A DNA stretch of 64,000 nt from Coniochaeta sp. PMI_546 (taxonomy: Eukaryota > Ascomycota > Sordariomycetes > Coniochaetales > Coniochaetaceae): the NCBI GenBank assembly GCA_021432605.1, contig MU271144.1:3406606-3470605 (forward strand), written 5' to 3'. The notes beneath the pieces were generated by a model. It ran no database searches and was not told the origin of the DNA. It saw nothing but the letters and a program-made list of their open reading frames with translations. Below, piece after piece: positions 43,415-56,190 of this stretch (positions are counted from its first letter, which is position 1; each line of letters opens with the position of its first letter). The translations under genes and the position numbers were made by a program.

Positions 43415-45965
43415 ATGAAGTCATCCAGGCTCGAACGCAAAGTACGTTGCGTCGCTCACTGGCCATCAAGCCAGGACTGTGAACCATCACTTGCACGCTA
43501 ACAGATGTCTACAGATCCCTCCACTCCGTGAGATCCCGCTAAATACGCGGCCACTCACGAAACGGGCGATTGCATGGTCGTGCGATGGCGAGCTTGCAGT
43601 GGCAGCCGATGACTCGGTGCACGTCTTCGTACCGCTTTTTCCGGATCCCTCAAACGACGAGGAGGCAGCAATAGACGAAGAAAATGATGAGGGGAATGAC
43701 GATGGAACAGATGAGGAAGATGGCAACAATGTCGACCTGCGGCCAGCCTTCTTGCGGCAGAAGCGGAAGAGGGTCGCGAGAAGACAGGCACAGTTTGCTA
43801 GTGGTCACAGACAGATCCTTGTGTCTCATCCGAGATTGCCTCCCAAGGTCAATCGGGAGCTCTTCGATGTCGCCGGCCTGCCTTTTCCTCTTGGAGGCAG
43901 AGGCGCTGGAGGGGCAAAGAGGGAAAGAGGTAGCGATGCAGGGAGCGAAGTCGATTCAGCCGAAGAGGCTGAGGACGATCAAGAGTATGGAGCTTGGGCC
44001 GGCGAAGAGGCTTTGGACGATGAGAAGACATTTGGAGCCGGGAGGGGGGTCATCTCCAGTGCTGGCTCGACTCTCAACCACGTTGTGTCCATCGCCTGGT
44101 CTCCCTCGGGTCTAGGGCGCAATCGTAGGCCTATCTTAGCTGTATTAACCTCAGCAGGCTACATCGGATTCTACGGTGACAGGGCTTCAAGAGCGAAGAC
44201 CGGAGGCGGCTTTACGGCCGTGGGCAGAGATGATGGCACGCTCAAACAGCGGGATCTGTCTTCGTGGGGCATTCTCTTTGGCGCTGGCGAACGGCTTCTG
44301 GTACCAGGGCAACAAACCGACGTCAGCGAAAAAATCATCAGCATATCATGGGCCAGGGAAATTGCACCTGGACAGGCATTACTGGCCTACGTTAATGACG
44401 ACCAGGAAGTCGCTGTGCTGAGCATCCAGTCCATTTCTACCGCGGCCGACGAGGATAACGATGCAAATAAGGAAAAGACATTATGGCGGGTTCACGAGGT
44501 CACACGCTTCAAGGCACGAGGTCCTCACCCTGAACTGAATTCGTGGGATCCCGATTGGACCCCTTGCGGTACGTGCTTTGGCCTACGATGGAGCCCTTGG
44601 CTGTTGTCCCAGGACTCGAGAACTTGCATTCTCTCATACTTCGGCAAGAACTACGTCGGGTTCCGGAAGGTTACGCTCCAGACCCCCTGGGCGAAAGGTG
44701 CCGACCCCGACATTGTTGTTGATACCAGCGACACCTTCGGCAAATGTCTTCACCTCTCGACAGACGGCTTCGTCGAGTTCGAAGATGCCATCTGGACTAA
44801 GGGCTCATCCAAACTCGTCCGGGGCCTGATTGTGACCGGCTTCCACGTCAAACCCTTCGAGGTCGCCATTTCGGGTTCTCAACCCTCCCCTTTCCGGCAA
44901 GAACCACATTCGACCAACCACTGTGGGACTACATATCTAGATCTCGCAGTGGATCGACCTTCAACAAATCCAATCGTGGACATAGTCATCCACCCTCCAG
45001 ACATGTTGCGGCCCAGTGCAACTCCAACATACACTCTTGTTCGTCTCTCAGCGACATCAACCAACCACGACTGGTTTCAAACGAATGCTACTCTACCGGA
45101 CTTCTCTTCTAGCATGGGCATCTCCGAGGTCAAGCCTCAGTGGGCAGAAGAACTCCAGCAGAAGCTTGCCGTCCTCGTCCCAGCCGACGCGCACATGCGA
45201 CACACTGCCGGCGAGGACGACGACTCGGATGCCGACTCCGTTGCCTCGGTCAAGGGCCCTGCCGACTCTGCTGACGACTTGTCAGATAACGACGATGACA
45301 TGGATATCGAGAAGGCCGTACAAGGCCCGGAGGTGCATCCCACCCGCTTCCGCATGCACGGTCTCGCGGCTGCACCTGGCGGGAAAGCCACTGCCGTGCT
45401 GGTGAGTGCGCACAGTACCCAGACTCCGGACCGCATCGGATGGTGGGGCCTGAGAAGCGTTCTCCTGTTCGGCTCTGTTGAGCGGCCTAAACGGAGAGGA
45501 AATCAGGAAGATCAGATGATGGCTCCGTCGCTACATCGTCTTACGACCGAAGGGCGTATGTTCAACTGGATGTATGGTGCTGGTCCAGACGTTCCGGGCA
45601 TTACAACCACCGTTGGAAACGAATCGGGTACCGCGAATAGTGTGAATGCGGGTACAAAGGAAATGTTTCACGACGCAATTGCTACACAAAAATGTGACCT
45701 CTGCGGAGAGCAGATGGCGATAAGCTCTGAACCGAACAACCATCAGGGAATGACTGTCTGCAGAAAGGGCCACTTCTGGTCGACCTGCGCGGCAAGCGGG
45801 CTGGCTATTCAGGCGCCTGGGATATCGCACACATGTGGAGTGTGTGGAGTGCGGACACTCAAGGTCGAGGAGTTGCTGAGGAGAGCACCAGGGCTGGAGG
45901 AGAGGATCAGAGTGGAACTTACCGCTGATGTTTGTGGTAATTGTGGTGGAAAGTTTGTCGATTGA
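43415..45965 (+). CDS. TFIIIC 90 kDa-like subunit (TFC9 type) with C-terminal zinc finger
   Basis: Exons are 43415..43441 and 43515..45965 (825 aa). The 27-nt first exon encodes MKSSRLERK; the intron has a GTACGT donor, a GCTAAC branch and a CTACAG acceptor, and the second exon has no ATG near its start, so the micro-exon supplies the start. The N-terminal half is the WD40-like TFIIIC delta domain (RAIAWSCDGELAVAADDSVHVF, trimmed here to AIAWSCDGELAVAADD, later VVSIAWSPSGLG and CFGLRWSPWLL). It includes acidic loops. The C-terminus holds a TFIIIC zinc finger: KCDLCGE, GHFWSTCAASGL, HTCGVCG and VCGNCGGK. TFIIIC binds A and B boxes of tRNA genes and recruits TFIIIB for Pol III. The family call rests on the paired N-terminal domain and finger. 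Confidence 0.82.
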
Positions 45966-46747
45966 GGACTAGATACTGAAGGAACAACTTGACATGTAAT
46001 CTCCCCTTACAAGTCCTGGGATGACATTCAGAGCCTGCTCGCCAGTCTCATCGATAGTCCACATGCTCGATGGCATATCCTGTGTTCCCCTCCATACCGC
46101 CCATAGTCCTCCACGGAATCTGCTTGTAGACATTGGTCAAGCAATACATCAGCTTGTGAAGTAGCTGACAACCGGGTAGTAAATTCCTTGAGCTTTCAAG
46201 AGGCACCTTACTCCGATAAGCAGGGTCGAGAGACAAGATGGTTGAGATTGCTTCAGTCTCTGTCGATGACTTGTTTCTGATACCCCATCTGTCACTCTTC
46301 GTACGTAGGACGGTCAGCAGTTGAGACTGGAGTAATGTGCAATCGCTGCCATGTTTTAAAAGCATTTCCTTGTACTTTGCGCTGCTGTCCTCCTGTCCTT
46401 TGGGTTGCCTTCATGGAGAAGTAATACAAAGTGGTAACCACTTGGGATACACGTGATGTGACCCACTTCGCCGTAGTTGGGAATGGCTCGACTCCCGTAA
46501 TCTGACCGGGTCTCCAGCTGTGTGGAACTTATCGCTCCTTTCCCGGGCAGCTGCAACGCAACATTCAGCACCTTCTCGCAGGTCGTCGTCATCTCGTAGC
46601 TCGCTGTGTAACTGACGCTTGCACCTTACCCATTGCAACCCGCATCCACTCCAATGCCAGCTGCATAATCGATCATTGCTTCAGCAAGACTATCCTCGAG
46701 CTTCATCGTCAATCTTCCTCCAGCAAACAACACATACTTCAGCCGAG
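45966..46747. other. Intergenic with unsupported ORFs
   Basis: A 105-codon frame on the minus strand starts at an ATG (46365) and another frame there reads as protein-like for 40 codons from an ATG near 46413. Neither carries a motif, and they exclude each other. Treated as unproven. Confidence 0.4.
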
Positions 46748-49743
46748 ATGTCGGCCCCCGCGCCTCCGGAGGACCAGTCCCGCCTCCTCGAGGATGCCCT
46801 CATAGCAGTGCGCCAGCAGACTGCGCTCATGCGCAAGTGCCTCGACCAACCAGGGAAGCTCATGGACGCTTTAAAATGCTGGTATGTCTTCAATATGATG
46901 TCACATGGAAGCTATGGTGCCGTCGGCCTCAACTCCGTCGTCACCTGCCGGGTGTCTCGTCGAGTCTGCCGTCCGGTGTTGTTGTCCTTCGCTGCGAAGC
47001 TGCAGGCAAGCTCTAGGTATCACCCTGCTGACTCTCAACGTGTCGCTACAGCTCTACACTCGTTTCCGAGCTCCGAACGAGCAGTCTCGGCCCCAAGCAG
47101 TACTACGAGCTTTACATGGCCGTTTTCGACGCTCTGCGGTACCTCTCTGTCCACCTTCGCGAGAACCACCCAGTCAACCACCTTGCAGATCTCTACGAGC
47201 TCGTTCAGTATGCCGGAAACATCATACCAAGATTATACCTGATGATCACCGTCGGTACTGCCTACATGTCTATCGAGGGCGCACCGGTTAAGGAGCTCAT
47301 GAAGGACATGATGGACATGAGCCGTGGAGTGCAACACCCTATCCGCGGCTTGTTCCTGCGCTACTATCTGTCTGGTCAAGCCAGGGACTACCTCCCGACA
47401 GGCGACAGTGATGGACCCGAGGGCAACCTGCAGGACTCGATCAACTTCATCCTCACCAACTTCGTGGAGATGAACAAGTTGTGGGTACGATTACAACACC
47501 AAGGTCACTCAAGGGAACGGGAGCAGAGGACACAAGAACGCAAGGAGCTCCAATTGCTGGTCGGCAGCAACATTGTGCGCCTCAGCCAACTGGTCGACCT
47601 GGAATCCTATAGGGCCGGTATCCTAGCGCCACTGTTGGAACAGGTGGTCCAGTGTCGGGATGTGCTGGCTCAGGAGTACCTCCTGGAAGTGATAACGCAG
47701 GTTTTTCCTGACGAGTTTCACCTGCACACTCTCGACCAGTTCCTCGGTGCCGTGTCGAGGCTCAATCCCCACGTGAATGTCAAGGCGATAGTCATCGGTC
47801 TGATGGACCGACTTTCTGACTACGCCGAGAGAGAGGCACAAAACGAGGACGTTGAGGACAAGGCTCAGGTCGAGGAGGAGGCCCTCGCGAAGCTTCTCGA
47901 GAAGATCCAGCTTGCAAAGACTGCGCACGAACGCGCGCCATCGAGTCCCAAAACTCCCAAGGACACACCAGAAGCATCGCGGTCCAACGGCGAAAACGGA
48001 GAACAGGCCAGTGAGGATGATACTGCTTCTACGACCGCCACGTTGACCAAAGATGACGATGAAGCAACTCCGTCGATAGCTGAGACGGACGCCACAGCAG
48101 TCGAGGGTGAAGACGGAGAGGCGGCGCCGAGGAGACGAAGAGGCATACCAGAGGATGTGCGCCTCTACGAGATCTTCTTCGGCCAAGTCAAAAATCTAGT
48201 CCAAGCCCAACACCTTCCGATCCAAGACACGATAGCGCTTTGTGTCTCACTCACCAACCTTGCCCTCAATGTCTACCCGAGCAGGCTGGACTATGTTGAC
48301 CAGATCCTGGACTACGCCAACGGTAAAACTGTCGAACACGCCAACAGCGCAGACCTCCACTCACAACCTGCCCAGCAGAGCCTACTGGCTCTGTTGCAGG
48401 CACCGCTCAAGAGATATGTTTCCATATTCACAGCGCTATCACTACCGACTTATGTGCCTCTCTTCCAGTCCCAGACCTACCCAACACGGCGAGCCGTAGC
48501 TGGTGAAGTGGCGAGGACCCTGCTTAAGAACCAGACAATCATCACGACACCCACGCAGCTGGAGAACGTTCTTGAAGTGCTCAAGGTTCTTATCAAGGAA
48601 GGTTCGCAAGCACCTGCCGGCTATCCTGGCGTCGTGGCGACACGGGCTCGTGCAGTCGAGACAGATGAGACGATGGAGGAGCAAGGCTGGCTAGCGCGGA
48701 TAGTTCACTTGCTGCAGTCGGAGAACAACGATACCCAATTCCGTCTCCTACAGATGACCAGCAAGGCATACTCAGAAGGCAACGAGCGTATTCGGACGAC
48801 CACACCACCCCTCATCACTTCCGGTCTGAAGCTCGCCCGCCGCTTCAAGGCGCGCGAGCACTACGACGACAATTGGTCAACACAATCATCTGCCCTATTC
48901 AAGTTCCTACATGCCGCCATCTCGACGCTGTACGCCCGCGTCAACGGTGCAGGTGCCGCTGAGCTCGCACTCCGGCTCTTCTGCTCTTGCGGCCAGGTCG
49001 CGGACATGACTGGTTTCGAGGAGGTTGCGTACGAGTTCTTTGCGCAGGCATTCACGGTATACGAGGAGGCTGTCAGCGACTCCAAGGCGCAGTTCCAGGC
49101 CGTGTGCGTCATCTCCACCGCGCTGCACCAGACGAGGAACTTTGGCAAGGAGAACTACGACACGCTCATCACCAAGTGTGCGCAACATGCTAGCAAGCTG
49201 CTCCGCAAGCCGGATCAGTGCCGTGCTGTGTATCTCGCAAGTCACCTGTGGTGGGCCACACCCATTGCTGCGAATGGCGAGACGGAAGAGACAGAGGTAA
49301 GGCATTAATACCGCCATGGCATAAAGATCACAGAGAGCTGACGTACTATACTAGTTATATCGCGACGGCAAGCGGGTACTGGAGTGCCTGCAGCGTGCTC
49401 TCCGCGTTGCCGACTCCTGTATGGAGTCGGCCACGTCGATTGAATTATTTGTTGAGATCTTGGACAGATATGTCTACTACTTTGATCAGCGCAACGAATC
49501 GGTAAGCGCTACCTTTTCTTTTTGACACATATGACATTGGAGGGGTTTTGAAACTGATAAACTGATTCCACCCTACAGGTGACAACCAAGTACCTCAACG
49601 GCCTCATTGAGCTCATCCACTCCAATCTGGCCGGTAACCAGCAGGACTCGGCCTCCATCGAAGCGAGCAAGAAGCATTTCTATCATACCCTCGAGATGAT
49701 TCGTAGCAAGGAGTACGAAGGCATCGTCCTTACGCCCAAGTAG
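46748..49743 (+). CDS. VPS35: VPS35, cargo-selective core subunit of retromer
   Basis: Exons are 46748..46881, 47052..49296, 49355..49501 and 49579..49743 (896 aa), all in phase; the first intron (170 nt) is the longest in the window. The N-terminus carries [16 protein letters not shown] and, at about residue 104, the [10 protein letters not shown] motif by which Vps35 holds Vps26. Alpha-solenoid repeats run to the end, with an acidic unconserved insert at about 320-390 and the Vps29-binding C-terminus ([24 protein letters not shown], shown as [15 protein letters not shown]). The protein forms, with Vps26 and Vps29, the arch that sorts receptors from endosomes to the Golgi. Length fits the family. 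Confidence 0.93.
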
Positions 49744-50747
49744 GTTACGAGGCTGTATCAGGATTATGTTGCGGTCGTGCCTTGAGAGAAGATGGGGGTG
49801 CTTTATTCAGCGTCGAAAAGTATAGCGAGTTGTTTATGTTTAGGGGAGAGGGGCGAGGAGACCTCGTCTTGGGAATGTACGGGTCTCCAACAGCATTTTT
49901 TCCCGGGCATAGTCAGACCGACTCAGGAGGACAGCCCTCTACCATTTGCTGCGAGCCACTAAAATCGGGCTCGGAGGGACGCCGTGTAGGTCGAGCTAGT
50001 AGTTGTACGTTGTTGTAGATAAGCTTTGGTGCTCTCCTTGGAAGAGTCATTGCGTAATGAATCACCGTGTCGGTAGTCCTTATGTGAACAGTGAGGAATC
50101 CAAGTCAAGCAGTCAGGGCAGTAAGCTGTACAATGGATCATCTGGTTCATTCACCCAATCGAGGTGGTGCCCTCGGTATATTTCAACGCTTGACATATCA
50201 AGTCCATAGCTGTTGGGCTGCTCATTCCCAACGAAGTCTGTTCATTGACATGTTGAGCATCTCTGCCCTTTCTAGACCATCGTATGTCTAACTCCTGCCG
50301 ACGGGGACCACTTAGTGAACAACATTATCGAAGCGATCTCACAATCCGATGTCCTGCTCGATACTGGCAGGTAATTCTTTGAATCGTATCACTAAACTAG
50401 GTGCCATGTCCCTTGATTCACTTGGTCGCCCCTGCCTCTTAGAAGCCCTCGTCAACGGATCCAGCAAACGTGGTCTGTCGTCGTTGGAAAGGGGATGTTT
50501 GAACACATTCTACAGCTTCCAGTCGTCACTTCCCAACAGAATACTCAACTGATGAGCCTCGAAACAGACCAGGACCAAACGCAAAGCTGAGTACAAAAGC
50601 GCCAGGCTTCCCGTGTCCTCAACTTAACCCATCAACGCCACCGTCTTCAACCATACCACAGCACAAACTGAACAGGATATACTGTTTTCTCTCCTGAACG
50701 AGCCAAGTCAGATCCCCAGAGAGCTCCAATCTCAACATTCGTCAAGA
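49744..50747. other. Intergenic, nothing supported
   Basis: Short frames only. It ends in the promoter and leader of the small secreted protein gene, rich in C and A. Confidence 0.5.
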
Positions 50748-51158
50748 ATGCACTTCTCTCGCACTCTACTCCTAGTCATGGCTCCCCTTGTCCTCGCCGC
50801 CACCGTCCCGAAATGCGATGACACCTCCCCAGCCCGCATCGACTGGACGAACGACTGCGTAAACGAGCTCGTCGCCAGCGGCTCCGACACCCTCGTGATA
50901 TCGGACTCCGAAAAGCTGGTCTGCTACAAGGTCTGGACCGAGCCGCTCGGCAGGGGCGGCGGTACCTACTGGAGCTCGGTAGTGGTCAGGCGCCGTGACG
51001 GCCATGACGACACATACACCACGACCAAAGGGGATGTTGCTTGTGCTGTGAAGGCGATTCTTGACGCGTGCAGGATTGGGGACAATCTTACTGGTGGGAG
51101 GTATGGGGTGTGTAACTCGGAAGATTTGGTTGTCGAGGTTAAGGGGAAGGGTAATTAG
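50748..51158 (+). CDS. Small secreted cysteine-containing protein, unknown
   Basis: One exon, 136 aa, with a clear signal peptide (MHFSRTLLLVMAPLVLAA). The mature part of about 118 residues has six cysteines (in KCDD, DCVN, VCYK, ACAV, ACRI and VCNS), enough for three disulphides, and one N-glycosylation site (NLT). Beta-strand-like stretches (TYWSSVVVRRRDG and EDLVVEVKGKG) surround a helix (VACAVKAILDAC). Size, secretion and even cysteine number are those of fungal effector candidates, but this is a class description, not a function. No named family was recognised. It stands alone between VPS35 and the M28 peptidase with long untranslated flanks. Confidence 0.72.
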   Translation: MHFSRTLLLVMAPLVLAATVPKCDDTSPARIDWTNDCVNELVASGSDTLVISDSEKLVCYKVWTEPLGRGGGTYWSSVVVRRRDGHDDTYTTTKGDVACAVKAILDACRIGDNLTGGRYGVCNSEDLVVEVKGKGN

Positions 51159-52333
51159 GGGGGCAGTAGGGGTGATCTGGGCTGCGGTGGTGCCATTCTT
51201 AGGTGGTGGGTTGGCAGATGCGATAGTGGATGTATGATTCTCCACTCAACTCTCTCGCTCGAAGGGCACGCGGGAGAGTTTCCGGATCGTTGAGGAGTTG
51301 CCATCACAATGTGTTCAAAACAGGACAGGCCTTTGACAGCTCCCAGGAGCCCGATGGAGATATGTTAGCGACGAAGTCACCGTGCTCAAGCAGCTGCAAT
51401 AGGAATCGTCAAACGATCTGTCTCAACCTCCGGTCGTTACTTTTGACAAACACTCGGCTCATCTGGTGTGATCTTGTGCATGAGACAAGTACTGCTTCCT
51501 ATGGGCACTTGGCACTATTCTTCATTCGCGCCCACGGCGACAACACCGTCATAGTCTCCGAATCCGACGCCGGTATGGTATCAAAGTCTGCTTCAGAGGC
51601 GACAAGAGCAGATAGCTTGTTTCAGTATATTCATGGCCTATATCATGGACCTCCAACGGTAGCAATCGCGGCATAGAGGGGAGGCAGCGCCGGGCTGACA
51701 TCATCCCTATGATGCTCGGCTTGAAGGTGGAGAGACAGATGCATGGTAGTGTTGCTCTGGCGGTCAAATCCTTCCTTGGTGCTGGCTGGACCTTTGATTC
51801 TGTTGACATGACTGTCCTTTGTATCAAGAGAGAGGATAGGGAGGGATAGTGCACAAAAGGAATAGAATCTTCCCATTCAGAAAGTATAGTATGGCAGGTA
51901 GGTCTCTCCAGCTTCCAAAACAGTCAGCAGTCGACAAAATAAAGTTTTGCGTTCTCCAGAGGGTTCCTAGAGACGCTTATCCTACAAAGGGAAACCAAAT
52001 CCAAACCGCTGCGCCATGCCAAATGCAGTATATCCTTCTTCTCCGTACTATGTACACGAAACGACCCTTGGTTAGGGTAGCAAGCTCTCTGTGCTTTCAT
52101 GGAGCACATTCGCTTGTCCGCAGAGCTGGGGTATCCGTTCGTCTTCTTTCCAAGCGCCGGCAAGCACTCTACAAGACACCTTTGTCTTGTTGCTCCTCTC
52201 ACTCGAGAGGCCGGTGCGCCAGGTCCGGACTTCAAGCAGTCGCAGAGAAGCGTATAGCCTCGTATAACCTGTGAAGCTTGGCAACGGTACTGTAAGTGTT
52301 GCGGCCATTGATGTTCTCAAGTTGACATGATCA
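51159..52333. other. Convergent 3' intergenic region
   Basis: Several frames of 75-145 codons exist on both strands but none has a motif, signal peptide or splice support. Confidence 0.45.
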
Positions 52334-55163
52334 TCAACGTTCTTGCCACAGGTTCGCTGCAGCGTCCCTCAAGATCTTCGCCACCTTCGCGACCGTCTGG
52401 TTGGCCAGTGTCCAGTCGCCGGCCATTATGGTGTCCCTGATGGCAGGGAAGTGAACACCATCATCCGCAGACCACAGTGGTGGACCGAATATGACGTGCT
52501 TGAACTGGGTGCGGTTGGGAATCTATCGTTCGTGTTAGCAGGGGCTCATCATGCATAGAACGGCAACTATAAGGGAGACTTCATACCCCTCCGCCCTGCT
52601 CAAGATCAAGCAACTTCGTCTCAAAGTGCGCCATCCGAGTGTTATAGTTCTCCCTTCCCTGGCCAAGTCCGTTAGACTCCCAGCCGCTGGCAGCCACGAT
52701 CCGGGCCTCCCACTCTAGCTCCCACTGCTCGAACTCGTGGACAGCCAGGGCCACCTCGGCGCTGGCTTCCTTCAGCGCAGCGAAGTCAAGGGGTGTGGCG
52801 CCAGCTTGGTTGGCGCCCTTGTTGGCACTCCACTCCTGAAGCTCGTCGACCCAGTGGCCGAGGCTGTTTGCGTAGGCAGACATGTCGAAGGGCAGGATAG
52901 GCCGGTCGGCCAGCTCGAGCGTTAACAGGCCGACAATCTGTCCCAGCAGAGTGTGGTAGACAAACCCTGGGTCACCGACCGTCTCCATCCATTCGAAGTT
53001 GTCGTAAGCCGAGAACGAGGGTACGCCTTCGGCCGTGAAAGCAAGATCGAGAGAGGACGTTCCGGCAATATCCTGGAATGCGACGTAGTCGGACTCGTAA
53101 CCAAGAGCCTCGATATCGCCATGCCGGCGGTCAAAGAGATCCCTTATTGTGGTGTTGAAGTTGGGGTCTGAGACTCGGTTGAGGACTGACAGTAGGAGCT
53201 TGCGGAACACCGGGGACCCAGAAGCATGGAACTCGTTGCCTGTCACCGCCATGTCCAGGTTGATGTAGACCATTGCATCGTCACGGAGGTTGTCCGTGTT
53301 CTTCTCGACAAATTCGGTGGATCCGGCGAGGTTGTACTCCTCGGCATCCCAGGACATAAACTCGATGGTGCGGAGGGGGCGCCACCCGCGCCTAAGGAGG
53401 TCGCCGAATATGCGTGCCAGCTCCAGAAACACTGCTGTGCCCGAGCCGGGATCCGTGGCGCCCAACGTCCACGCGTCACGATGGTTTCCGATAATGATAG
53501 ATTTAGACGACTGCTCGACACCGGAGATCCGGCCATACACGTTCCAGATTGACTTTTTCTCGTCTTCGTCTTGTTCGTTTTTCAGACGAACAATGGGCGA
53601 AGAGAGGTTGCCAGTCCACCATTCGTCAACAGTGGGAATACCACCTACCCATTCTTCGCTGACACGCTGTCCAAAGCCCTTCAGACGAGCGAGGAGAACC
53701 TCAGCATCTCTCCATGAGAGCGGCAGGCTGGGGATTTTGACAAGTCCTGGGGACTTCTCCTTGGCCAGCCTCGGCATCGTCTTGACGCTCTCCCAGCCCG
53801 GCGTCAGAGGATCGCCGACGACCCAGTTTGTGAGACTTACTGCTTGTCTCAGAACGCCGTCTCGAGGCATCCATCGACCCTCTGGTGCCGTGGCTCCCTT
53901 GACGAAGCCGTCATCTGCCGGGTCCGTGTAGATGATGCATCCTGCAAAGCCGGCCATCTCGGCAGCTTTGATCTTCAAGGCCCCGTCGTCCTCGCTGCTG
54001 CGGTACCTCACCAGTGCAATCGCTCCTCGAGTATCGATGCCGCTATCTTGGAGCGCCTTGAAATCTTCTCTCGACCCGTAGTTGGCGTATATCAAGGGAC
54101 CCTTGACGTCACCCGACTTCGAGTGTCCGTGGAAGACGAACGTTTGGTGGCCTGCATCAGGTCCTCTCACATCCTGTTCCTCCAGTCCCGCCGACCAAAC
54201 CGGCTTGTCGTCATCTCCCAATATCTCAACTGCCCTACCGTTCGCCGTGGGGTAGTTGAGGTACACCCAATATTGGTCGACTGTTATGTCTTCCAGACCG
54301 TAGCTCACGAACTTGCTCCTCGTATCGAGCGCCAGCCCATAGTCGCCTTCCGTTCCCGCAATGTGCGGATATCTGGTGAACTCCCTCAAATTCTCCCTCA
54401 TCCTCAGCGGATCCATACTGCTCTGCACATGTAGTCTCACACTTTCCGGATCGAACATCTGACTCCCCATCCGCCTTGTTAATCCGCTAAACAGGTCACT
54501 GATGAACAACAGATATAAGAATCCCAGCACCAGGAACACGGCCACAAGGCGCCCAACCACAATAAAAAGTGCCATGCTATTGATAGCCGGCCAAGTCAAA
54601 GGGAAGCAACAGTGCCTCCACCGGAGCGGCGTAGGGGCTTCCTCTGCCGCATCGTCCGACGTTGACCTGGTGCCACTGGCCTCCTCTTGGCCCAGCCGTA
54701 TCTGCATCCGTGGTAACCGCGGCCGCCAACTCCATCGCCAACGTGGTAGGGATAGGGGAAAGCCTATACGCTTGCCCCAAAGGAGAGCCGAGAAATTGCT
54801 GGAGCGGTCATCGTCGTGCTCGGCATCGATCATGTCCATCTCAAACATCTCCCGGCGCACGTGCGCCGCCTCGTCGTCTGTGTCCGAGTCCCCTTCTGCG
54901 CCAAATATGCTGTCTTCGTCCTCAGTTTCGACAGTCGGCGCACGGTAGCCTCCGGACCGATGCCGGTCTGGCCGGCTGGCTGTGGAATTTGACGGCGCAT
55001 TTCGGAGGAGCGAGTGGCCTTCGCGGTTCTCGTCGTCATCGTCTGCGGTATTGGTCCATGTTTCGTTCTCGAAGGCGTCTCGACTGGCTGCGGTACTCGT
55101 GCCGACGGCTTCGTCGTAGGAAGGGATCGGAGGGTCGTAGGTGGACTTGCTATCCGGAGCCAT
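52334..55163 (-). CDS. Type II membrane M28 peptidase of transferrin-receptor/PSMA family (Vps70/Tre1-like)
   Basis: Exons are 55163..52587 and 52522..52334 (921 aa); the intron has GTATGA, a GCTAAC branch and GATAG. The N-terminal 195 residues are acidic, cytosolic and open with YDPPIPSYDEA. One signal-anchor helix lies at about 197-221. The protease-associated domain sits around HTFV-like FVFHGHSKSGDVKG. The M28 core has the complete zinc set: GNHRDAWTLGATDPGSGTA, SWDAEEYNLAGSTEF, YINLDMAVTG and FVYHTLLGQ. A TFR-type dimerisation domain closes the chain (ILPFDMSAYANSLG, VAKILRDAAANLWQ). In yeast, Tre1/Tre2 are adaptors for the ubiquitin ligase Rsp5 and Vps70 acts in vacuolar sorting. All metal ligands are kept here, so peptidase activity is possible. 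The lumenal substrate is unknown. Confidence 0.87.
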
Positions 55164-55791
55164 TGCAGCTACCGTCGTTCTGTCGGCTTACGGAGAAAGT
55201 TCGGTGTGGACATTCGAATCGTGATAAGAAGAAAGAAAAGTATACAGCTGGTCTAGCGAAGGAAGGAAGCGAACAGAAGTGTAAATCGTATCAGCCAAGC
55301 TGCATTTTCTGGCGCAAATTATCGTTGCAGCGCCGGATCGGGTTTACGGGAGAGGCTCGTTCGGATGTCGTAAGCTGTGGTTTCAGGTCCGCATCTTGGG
55401 TAGGAAGCATCAAAGTTGCACCTATCGTATCGCGCTGCACAGCGCTCTACACAAACAGATTGTAAAAGGGATTCAATGACTGACGAGGGTCCCGAGCTGA
55501 TGTCTCTCTCAGGCGTGTTGATGATGAATGGAACGAAGACGCATCTTGCCGAAGAAAGTTGAAGATGCGGCTGTGAAGGTCGAGTAGTCGTGGCTTCTCC
55601 CCTTGCCAAGCTGCCGGGAGGCGATGGAGCCGATAACTAAGCAGGCGACCCACTTTATCTCTCATCTCTCATCTCGACGGCGAGACGAGACGACTTCAAG
55701 TTGACGCTGGACATCCATAGATCTTGGATGAGCGAATGGAGAATTCAGCGACATATATCAGCCGGTGCTCTAGCCATCGTCCAATATCACC
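55164..55791. other. Promoter and leader of the M28 peptidase gene
   Basis: No gene seen; short frames only. Confidence 0.45.
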
Positions 55792-56190
55792 TCAGTTTCT
55801 CTCTCCATCAAGGACCGACTTGTGTCCGCAAGGCATCGCCACCACGTTGAACCTCAACAGCTTGGCCATTTCCGTCTTAGGATCTCGGATCGATTGGCTT
55901 GCCCAAATCACAGAAGACATAGTCTGTGGTACTTTGGCAGTAGGCGTGGAGTAGTCGCTGGTGCTTGTGGAAGTTGTGCACTTTGCTTCACAAACACAAT
56001 CACACTTGTCGACGCCATGATCGATCGGGTCAATGTTGGTACTGCACATCTACTGCGCCGATTGTTCCGGCTCATAGCATAGTGCGATCACTAGGAAGGT
56101 GCCAATCGATGCCTCGGCGCTGTCGCCAAGTGTACAAACCATATCGCATTCAAGGCTGCTCATGTTATTTAGTGGAGCTTCAGCTGCCAT
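55792..56190 (-). pseudogene. Two in-frame short ORFs split by one TAG; possible decayed or misread small gene
   Basis: On the minus strand an ATG at 56190 opens 46 codons (MAAEAPLNNMSSLECDMVC...), ends at TAG (56052-56050), and the same frame continues directly with an ATG for another 85 codons to 55792 (cysteine cluster CDCVCEAKC, then a Ser/Thr-rich stretch). No intron that removes the stop and keeps frame was found. It may be a recently broken small gene, two separate small proteins, or chance. No family was recognised. Confidence 0.25.

Noticed and set aside
46048-46592. ATG-started 105-codon minus-strand frame and a neighbouring one
   Set aside because: Competing frames both look protein-like over short spans, with no splice or family support; probably chance.
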